In this document: positions 6,885-11,514 of the stretch, in pieces
Layout of the letters: each line of letters begins with the position of its first letter
Position numbering within the stretch: position 1 is the first letter of the stretch
Source of the DNA: Deltaproteobacteria bacterium
GTDB taxonomy: Bacteria > SAR324 > NAC60-12
Length of the DNA: 11,514 nucleotides
Direction of reading: 5' to 3'
NCBI GenBank assembly: GCA_003541985.1
Contig: DPLM01000162.1
Location: 1-11,514 of the forward strand
Position numbers and translations under genes: made by a program
Notes under the pieces: generated by a model
Databases searched by the model: none
What the model saw: only the letters and a program-made list of their open reading frames with translations
What the model was told of the DNA's origin: nothing

Positions 6885-7745
6885 ATGAAAATCAGCTATC
6901 AGGACAAGAAAAATCTACTGATTGAGGCTCTATCTTACATTCAGCGCTTCCGTAACCAGATCATCGTCATCAAATACGGAGGAGCCGCAATGATCGAGGA
7001 AGCTCTGAAAACCAGCTTTGCTCAGGACATTGTACTGTTGCAGTCCTTGGGAATGCGGCCGGTCGTTGTGCATGGTGGTGGTCCAGAAGTATCGAAGGTA
7101 ACCCAGAGCCTAGGCCAGAAAGTATCATTCGTTGACGGGTTGAGAGTAACTTCCGCAGAAAATTTGAAGGTCGCTGAAATGGTGCTCTCAGGAAACCTCA
7201 ATAAAGAGATTATTACTCATTTACAGACTTTTGGAGGAAAGGCCGTTGGCCTTAGTGGGAAGGATGGAAATCTGATTCAGGCCGACAAGAAAAAACTCGC
7301 CAGTGGCATCGACCTTGGCTATGTAGGAACTATCAGACAAATCAATCCTGAACTGCTGCATCTACTGATTCGGGAGCAGTTCATTCCCGTTATCTCGCCA
7401 ATAGGGATGGGGAGCAGCGGTGAGACCTACAACATCAATGCAGATACTGTCGCAGCCGCAATTGCAGTTGCGTTAGAAGCACGCAAGGTGATTTTCATGA
7501 CTGATGTTGATGGGGTGCTATCAGATAGAAAAGAGTTAATTTCTTATTTAAACACGGCCACTGCAGAAGACTTGATAGCAAACAAGGTGATTTCAGGAGG
7601 TATGGTCCCTAAAATTCAGGCAGCGCTGGATTGCGTTAAAGCTAACGTTCGTTCAGCTCACATCATTAACGGAACAGACCCGCATTCTGTAATTGCTGAG
7701 CTATTTACTGATCAAGGAATTGGAACGCAGATTGTGAAGGGCTGA
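6885..7745 (+). CDS. argB: Acetylglutamate kinase, arginine-inhibitable type
   Basis: Cytoplasmic amino-acid kinase that phosphorylates N-acetyl-L-glutamate with ATP, the second step of arginine synthesis. The 286 residues show the whole family pattern: K30 in IKYGGAAM, H63-GGGPE (phosphate loop), R87 in GLRVT (substrate), N183-INADTVA, D207/D209 in MTDVDGVL and K243 in GGMVPK. The C-terminal HIINGTDPHSVI and GTQI end blocks are also present. An N-terminal helix of about 25 residues precedes the first strand (LSYIQRFRNQ). In this family that extra helix builds the ring-like hexamer and goes with feedback inhibition by arginine, so this is likely the committed, arginine-sensitive form; E. coli ArgB lacks it. 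The ATG at 6885 has no obvious Shine-Dalgarno sequence. It follows mltD by 45 nt and may be co-transcribed with it. It converges on the L,D-peptidase gene with only 9 nt between stops and no visible terminator. Confidence 0.97.
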   Translation: MKISYQDKKNLLIEALSYIQRFRNQIIVIKYGGAAMIEEALKTSFAQDIVLLQSLGMRPVVVHGGGPEVSKVTQSLGQKVSFVDGLRVTSAENLKVAEMVLSGNLNKEIITHLQTFGGKAVGLSGKDGNLIQADKKKLASGIDLGYVGTIRQINPELLHLLIREQFIPVISPIGMGSSGETYNINADTVAAAIAVALEARKVIFMTDVDGVLSDRKELISYLNTATAEDLIANKVISGGMVPKIQAALDCVKANVRSAHIINGTDPHSVIAELFTDQGIGTQIVKG

Positions 7746-7754
7746 AGGAGGGGC

Positions 7755-8732
7755 TTAAATTTCGTCAGTTTCAGAATTGGAAGCATCTGCTGTTTTTGGA
7801 GTAACAGCTAGATTTTCATAAGGTTCCCAATTTTCGCTGATAATTCGAAAATCTTGTACGTCCTCTTGGAACTTTAAATACAACGTTTTCCAACCTAAAT
7901 CACTAAAATCTGAAGAGCTATATTTTTGTAGAAAATGAACGAAGTAGGTACCTTTGCTATATAGAAAGGTTAGATTCGAAGCTTGTATTTCCCGGCTTTT
8001 ATTCCTCAGATTAATTCTCTTCTTGTAATGCAGCCATCTTTTCTGATCGAAATTCTCGTTTGCAAAATTATCTGAATAGTAATTTAGATAGTCCTCCAAA
8101 TTTGGATTTTCCCAAGCATCTATCCAAGTGAAAACAAAATTTTTCAGCATCTCTACTTCTGCAAGATGCTCATGTTCCAGAAGTTTTTCTACTGACTCAT
8201 CAATCAAGATAACAGTGGTTGGCAGCTGTATGTACTGGGCAATCTCCAGAAAGTTTTCATTACTGACTGAAATACACCCCTCTGTTGGAATGGGTCTACT
8301 CCCCTCTGTTCCATGTAACCAAATCCCATAACCAGTCTTACTGTGAAAGAGACGGTCCATCAAGTTCGGATAGTTTAGGGGAAACGCTCCTGCACCATAG
8401 GGCTTCGCTTCCCTAGCGCCATACATTCCTATCAAATCTTTTTCTGACCAAACACCCGTAAACCAGTAAATTCCCGTGGGTGTCTTCAGATCTCCTTCTT
8501 CGAACTTGTCACCTGGCACTTTTCCTGTCGTACACGGGTATGCAGCAATCATCTCCCACTTTGGATGGCCCCGATAGACTTCGATTTGACAGTCTTTTTT
8601 ATCAACAAGTAGAAATGTAAGGTCTGGATTTTCGGACAGGAGTAGATTGCGGGGATGAGCAAAGGCTAAATTTGTTATCGAAATAAAGAACAAAAGCGCA
8701 GAGATTGCCCAAAAATGGCGAAAAGACAACAT
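7755..8732 (-). CDS. Csd6/Pgp2-like L,D-carboxypeptidase or transpeptidase (YkuD domain plus NTF2-like tail)
   Basis: Periplasmic cysteine peptidase of the L,D-transpeptidase fold acting on peptidoglycan stem peptides. A signal peptide occupies 1-25 (cleavage after AFA). The YkuD domain (about 37-178) has H140-G in WLHGTEG and C153 in TEGCISVSN, the catalytic His and Cys. The second part (about 190-305; FTWIDAWENPNLEDYLNYYS, then F..W..YKKRI) resembles the NTF2-like domain of Helicobacter Csd6. That protein, like Campylobacter Pgp2, trims tetrapeptides to tripeptides and controls helical shape, and its length of about 330 matches the 325 here. A true transpeptidase role, as for generic YkuD proteins, is not excluded. 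The ATG at 8732 has AGGA 8 nt upstream. It starts 24 nt after the small CxxC protein gene and may be read through from the cox operon. The C-terminal half is clearly more AT-rich than the catalytic half. Confidence 0.88.
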   Translation of the reverse strand: MLSFRHFWAISALLFFISITNLAFAHPRNLLLSENPDLTFLLVDKKDCQIEVYRGHPKWEMIAAYPCTTGKVPGDKFEEGDLKTPTGIYWFTGVWSEKDLIGMYGAREAKPYGAGAFPLNYPNLMDRLFHSKTGYGIWLHGTEGSRPIPTEGCISVSNENFLEIAQYIQLPTTVILIDESVEKLLEHEHLAEVEMLKNFVFTWIDAWENPNLEDYLNYYSDNFANENFDQKRWLHYKKRINLRNKSREIQASNLTFLYSKGTYFVHFLQKYSSSDFSDLGWKTLYLKFQEDVQDFRIISENWEPYENLAVTPKTADASNSETDEI

Positions 8733-8756
8733 GTACTCGTCCTGACGGAATGGAGC

Positions 8757-8987
8757 TTAACTTTGATCAACCGCATCGTGTTTTTGCTGCAGCTTCCGTA
8801 CCCAGTAGAATCCACCAATTAGCATTACTACTGGTAATAACGTCAAGAAAGCTGTCGTCAGGTAAAATGCGGCTCTCGTATTCTCTGAAGAAGAGAAACA
8901 AACCGCACAGGCTAGTACATCGAAATTTGGGAATAGACTGGCCAGGCCAGTAGTTATAATAGCAGGAACGGCTTTCACAACCCTCAA
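8757..8987 (-). CDS. Small membrane protein with CxxC motif, downstream of the cox genes
   Basis: I cannot name the family. From a TTG at 8987 the product is 76 residues. It has a signal-like hydrophobic N-terminus (VPAIITTGLASLF), then ACAVCFSSSENTR with a C-x-x-C pair, one transmembrane segment (AFYLTTAFLTLLPVVMLIGG) and a short charged tail (KLQQKHDAVDQ). The start is uncertain. The TTG at 8987 overlaps the stop of the second subunit III gene as TTGA. A GTG at 8978 and an upstream TTG at 9020 (34 nt more overlap) are alternatives; none has a well-placed ribosome site. The position directly after four oxidase genes suggests a link to the oxidase, for example assembly or thiol and metal handling, but this is inferred from context only. 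VLAC just before the motif is a poor lipobox, so a lipoprotein is possible but not favoured. Confidence 0.65.
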   Translation of the reverse strand: MRVVKAVPAIITTGLASLFPNFDVLACAVCFSSSENTRAAFYLTTAFLTLLPVVMLIGGFYWVRKLQQKHDAVDQS

Positions 8988-9583
8988 AGCAAGTAGACAA
9001 GTGTATATAAAACTGGCCAAACTCCAACCACAAAATACCAGAAGATTTGGGCCGCACGGAGGTTATCAATTGTTAGTTGCTGGGAAGTGGAATTGAGCCT
9101 TCTCAAACAAGCAAGCAAAGCGAGCAGTCCCCCAATCACATGGAGCCCGTGAGCTCCGATAATTAGATAGAAGACGCCTCCGTAAGTACTGGAAGTAATA
9201 GTCAGCCCAAAACTAATCAATTGGACCCACTCGTATCCCTGCACACTGACAAAGACTGCTCCCAGAGCAATCGTTAGAGCAAGCAACTGCTTAGAGCGTG
9301 AAGCCTGTGAGGAGAATACCTTGGCAGATCGATGCAGGCAGAAAGCACTCGCTAAAAGAGCCAAAGAGTTTAGTGCTGTTGCAAACACTGGAAGCCGAGG
9401 CTGACCCCACGGAGGCCACTCTTCAGAACCAGAGCGAATAATCATATAGGCACTGATCAGTGCTGCAAAAAACATCACCTCTGTCATGATCAGAATTACA
9501 GTCGCAAAAATGCTGCTTGAAACCAGTTGTCTGCGTTCAGCATTCGAATTTGCTGGAATTTCAGGGGCTACGAGTAAGATCAT
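8984..9583 (-). CDS. coxC: Cytochrome c oxidase subunit III, second copy (5-TM short form)
   Basis: Inner-membrane subunit of a haem-copper oxidase; it carries no redox centre and supports proton uptake and stability of subunit I. The 199 residues contain five hydrophobic segments (about 23-50, 65-85, 99-120, 130-158, 175-198), the length of CyoC-like forms that lack the first two helices of mitochondrial-type subunit III. Family marks are the membrane Glu E35 in MTEVMFFAALISAYM, QGYEW, the GGVFYLIIGAHGLHVIGG block and FWYFVVGVWPVLY at the end. The usual histidine of the last WHFVD motif is replaced here by WYFVV. The ATG at 9583 comes 3 nt after the subunit IV stop. It is clearly diverged from the first subunit III gene in the same operon, so this is an old paralog rather than a recent duplication. 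Its stop overlaps the start of the small CxxC protein gene. Confidence 0.9.
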   Translation of the reverse strand: MILLVAPEIPANSNAERRQLVSSSIFATVILIMTEVMFFAALISAYMIIRSGSEEWPPWGQPRLPVFATALNSLALLASAFCLHRSAKVFSSQASRSKQLLALTIALGAVFVSVQGYEWVQLISFGLTITSSTYGGVFYLIIGAHGLHVIGGLLALLACLRRLNSTSQQLTIDNLRAAQIFWYFVVGVWPVLYTLVYLL

Positions 9584-9586
9584 GAG

Positions 9587-9937
9587 TTACCGAAGTTGAC
9601 CATCGACATATCTTTGTTGTTCAGCACAGGTATTGTTAGAGATGCAGTCTTGCCAGTTCTGACCATCAGTCTTCATCACATCACCGGCGACTCCAAAAAA
9701 GAATACTCCGAGTAAAACAGCAGAGATTAGCAGTAGGAACCAGACGTATTTTTTCTCGAAGTTCAGGTGCATGAAGTAAGCTGCAACGTAATAGGTCTTT
9801 ACGAGCGCAATTCCAAAAGCAGTCAACAGTGTCAGCCAAGGAATACCTAGTTCTGGACCGACGATACTGACCACTAAAAGTACTAAGAGAAGGGCCCAAA
9901 TCTTCACATAATTTGGGTGTGTGTGCGCGCCAGCCAT
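9587..9937 (-). CDS. Cytochrome c oxidase subunit IV (prokaryotic COX4/CyoD type)
   Basis: Small inner-membrane subunit of the oxidase. The 116-residue product has three hydrophobic segments (about 13-30, 34-56, 64-84) and the family signature ALVKTYYVAAYFMHLNFEKK. It has an extra C-terminal tail of about 30 residues (from GDVMKTDGQ onward) with two cysteines, C98 and C104. By three-helix topology this tail should lie in the periplasm, where they could pair. The start at 9937 is chosen because MAGAHTHPNYVKIW is the normal family N-terminus and it follows the first subunit III stop by 2 nt. An in-frame start 21 codons further upstream would add a non-family sequence lying inside that gene. The operon order coxA-coxC-coxD-coxC2 gives the assignment strong support. 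Confidence 0.9.
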   Translation of the reverse strand: MAGAHTHPNYVKIWALLLVLLVVSIVGPELGIPWLTLLTAFGIALVKTYYVAAYFMHLNFEKKYVWFLLLISAVLLGVFFFGVAGDVMKTDGQNWQDCISNNTCAEQQRYVDGQLR

Positions 9938-9939
9938 AT

Positions 9940-10533
9940 TTACTTTGCTATGTAGAGGAGTGGGAAAAGGAAAATCCAGACGATATCGACAAAGTGCCAA
10001 TACAGCCCGATCAGTTCAACCCTGTGGAGGTTATGACCTTTCTTTAAATCGAAGGAAATCAAGGCCATGATGACCATTCCTCCAATGACATGGAGGGCGT
10101 GCATTCCTGTTGCTGTATAGTAGAAAGACCAGTAGGTATTGGTTAATGGTGTCTTCAGAAGTTCTGGATCGTCGGTAAGGAGTTTTGAAGAGTATTCGTA
10201 GTACTTGACTAGTAAGAAGACAAGGCCTCCACCAATTGTATACCATATAAATTTAAAGGCTCTATTGACATCTTTCTTTTCAGCTGCATCGTGAGCCAGT
10301 ACGATGAACAGGCTGGAAGTCAGTAGAACGAACGTATTGAAAGCGCCTGCCGGAACCTTTGTGAAGACAGCTTCTCCGCTCCACCAAGGGTTGTTAAGGC
10401 GATACAGGATATAGCAAGCAATCAAACCCCCGAAAATAAAGATCTCTGATGCTAGTAGCCACCATACAGCGAGTCGCCCGGTTGGTATTCCGGTTGCTGA
10501 GCGGTTGGTTGCTATAGGTCCTTGCGTAGACAT
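9940..10533 (-). CDS. coxC: Cytochrome c oxidase subunit III, first copy (5-TM short form)
   Basis: Inner-membrane oxidase subunit next to subunit I. The 197 residues form five hydrophobic segments (about 20-45, 63-82, 92-112, 133-158, 172-195). The marks of the family are E30 in LLASEIFIFGG, the central LVKYYEY, the TGMHALHVIGGM block and the terminal GLYWHFVDIVWIFLFPLLY, which keeps the full WHFVD motif. It is therefore the more canonical of the two subunit III genes in the operon. The ATG at 10533 has a good ribosome site, AAGGA at 10539-10543, in a 54-nt gap after coxA. That makes it the best-initiated gene of the cox cluster visible here and suggests independent translation rather than coupling. 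Its stop is only 2 nt from the subunit IV start. Confidence 0.95.
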   Translation of the reverse strand: MSTQGPIATNRSATGIPTGRLAVWWLLASEIFIFGGLIACYILYRLNNPWWSGEAVFTKVPAGAFNTFVLLTSSLFIVLAHDAAEKKDVNRAFKFIWYTIGGGLVFLLVKYYEYSSKLLTDDPELLKTPLTNTYWSFYYTATGMHALHVIGGMVIMALISFDLKKGHNLHRVELIGLYWHFVDIVWIFLFPLLYIAK

Positions 10534-10587
10534 AGTGGTCCTTCAGAGAGTCATTCGGGGAAGAAAGTACATTTTCCTATTCATTAT

Positions 10588-11514
10588 TTAGTTGCGGTCA
10601 GGCATATTTTGAGGCCAATAATCTTCCTTATTGCCGGGTACACTGTACTCATAGGGCCCACGATACACGGTTGGTAGCTCGGCAAAGTTCCCGTGGGGGG
10701 GAGGTGATGGAACTGTCCACTCTAGTGTGTTAGATTTCCAAGGATTTGCTGGAGCCTTCTCTCCTTTAAACATGCTGACGAAGAAATTGTATGCAAAAAC
10801 AAATTGGAACAACAGCATTGTCACCATGGAGACCGTTGCAAAGACGCGAATTCCTTGTAGATCAGCTGTCGCCAGATCTGGAAAGTGCTGAAAATTATAA
10901 ATTCGTCGGTGCTGTCCAGCCATTCCAACCAGGAAGAGAGGCAAGAATATACCATTGAATGGAATGATTGTACCCCAGAAATGGATCTTACCTAACGTTT
11001 CATCCATCATTTTGCCGAACATCTTGGGATACCAATAGTATATCGCAGCAAACATACCGATGATCGCAATGGGGAAAAAGGTATAATGGAAGTGGGCGAT
11101 TACGAAGTAGCTGTCATGGAAATAGATGTCCAAGGCACTAGAGCCAAGGTAGATTCCTGTGACACCGCCCAATAGAAAGGTGATCAAGAAGCCTAAGGCC
11201 CAGAGCATCGGAGTTCGGAATTCAATTGACCCTCCATAGAGCGTAGCTATGTAACTGAATAAAATTTCGGCGATAGGAATTGAAATCAGAAGGGTTGTAA
11301 CAAGGAATATGTTTGCCATACGAGGGTCGATCCCAGCAATAAACTGGTGGTGAGCCCAAACCACAAATGCCAATCCGCCTGTCGCAAAGGTAGTGTAAAG
11401 GATCGTCTTGTAGCCGAAAAGTTTCTTGCGAGCAAAAGTTGTCATGATCTCGGCAACGATACCCAAGGCTGGAAGTAAGACCACATACACCTCTGGATGA
11501 CCAAAGAACCAGAA
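10588..11514 (-). CDS. coxA: Cytochrome c oxidase subunit I, C-terminal part (5' end outside window)
   Basis: Catalytic haem-copper subunit that reduces O2 to water and pumps protons across the inner membrane. The frame is open from the right edge; 308 residues are visible, about helix VI to the C-terminus. Numbered from the edge, H6 (GHPEV), H55 and H56 (WAHHQF) are CuB ligands. E8 and Y10 are the D-channel glutamate and the crosslinked tyrosine of A-type enzymes. H133-D134 is the Mg/Mn-site region, H141 is the high-spin haem ligand and H143 the low-spin haem ligand (AHFHY). Spacing matches Paracoccus CoxA without gaps. The K-channel residues are missing: A21, I81 and I84 stand where Ser291, Thr351 and Lys354 are expected. 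A 60-residue tail after NPWKSNTLEW ends at DRN. coxB is presumably to the right, beyond the window. Confidence 0.96.
   Translation of the reverse strand, partial: FWFFGHPEVYVVLLPALGIVAEIMTTFARKKLFGYKTILYTTFATGGLAFVVWAHHQFIAGIDPRMANIFLVTTLLISIPIAEILFSYIATLYGGSIEFRTPMLWALGFLITFLLGGVTGIYLGSSALDIYFHDSYFVIAHFHYTFFPIAIIGMFAAIYYWYPKMFGKMMDETLGKIHFWGTIIPFNGIFLPLFLVGMAGQHRRIYNFQHFPDLATADLQGIRVFATVSMVTMLLFQFVFAYNFFVSMFKGEKAPANPWKSNTLEWTVPSPPPHGNFAELPTVYRGPYEYSVPGNKEDYWPQNMPDRN

Noticed and set aside
7743..7757. Possible terminator between the convergent argB and L,D-peptidase genes
   Set aside because: The 9-nt gap and its flanks show no inverted repeat with a T-run that I can find, so no terminator is called.
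8767..9069. 100-codon frame on the - strand overlapping the small CxxC gene
   Set aside because: Its product lacks a coherent membrane or signal pattern, while the other frame gives a signal-like segment, CxxC and a transmembrane helix. It would also overlap the second subunit III gene by 86 nt.
9938..10000. Longer N-terminus for subunit IV (start 21 codons upstream)
   Set aside because: The added residues lie inside the first subunit III gene and do not resemble the family; MAGAHTHPNYVKIW is the expected beginning.

Overview
The window reads as chromosomal DNA of an aerobic, Gram-negative, probably free-living heterotrophic bacterium. It has a bacterial A-type cytochrome c oxidase operon, a LysM-bearing lytic transglycosylase with a signal peptide, an L,D-peptidase of the Csd6/YkuD type, de novo arginine synthesis and MiaB tRNA modification. 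Base composition is in the mid-40s % GC by eye. There are no mobile elements, phage genes, CRISPR arrays, rRNA or tRNA genes that I can recognise. A marine deltaproteobacterial or SAR324-like origin would fit the gene mix, but nothing in the window proves it.

Layout. Positions 1-4750 are a leftward (-) series read in the order orf131 (TTG start), miaB, orf198 (4-nt overlap with miaB), a small secreted basic protein, and an M24B aminopeptidase P that leaves the window on the left with all five metal ligands present. Positions 4751-4961 are a divergent intergenic region with a weak candidate promoter and a small palindrome over the ribosome binding site of mltD. Positions 4962-7745 are a rightward pair, mltD (GH23 domain plus five LysM modules) and argB (arginine-sensitive-type acetylglutamate kinase). 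Positions 7755-11514 are leftward again and converge on argB with 9 nt between stop codons. Read from the right edge they are coxA (3' part only), a first subunit III, subunit IV, a second subunit III, a tiny membrane protein with a CxxC motif, and a Csd6-like L,D-carboxypeptidase/transpeptidase with an NTF2-like tail.

How the genes work together. The cox genes encode the core of a proton-pumping terminal oxidase. Gaps are 2-3 nt or overlaps within coxC-coxD-coxC2-small ORF, which suggests translational coupling. The two envelope enzymes, MltD and the Csd6-like protein, sit on either side of argB and act on glycan strands and stem peptides respectively. MiaB, argB and the aminopeptidase are housekeeping functions.

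The most interesting signal is in CoxA. An ungapped register against the Paracoccus denitrificans numbering keeps every metal ligand, the active-site Tyr280 and Glu278. The three hallmark K-channel residues are all replaced by non-polar ones (Ser291 to Ala, Thr351 to Ile, Lys354 to Ile). Two glutamates appear at adjacent positions (292 and 353), which may mark a remodelled proton pathway. Other points worth a look are the paired subunit III genes, the AT-rich NTF2-like half of the Csd6-like gene, the near-identical LysM repeats, and three short proteins I cannot assign.
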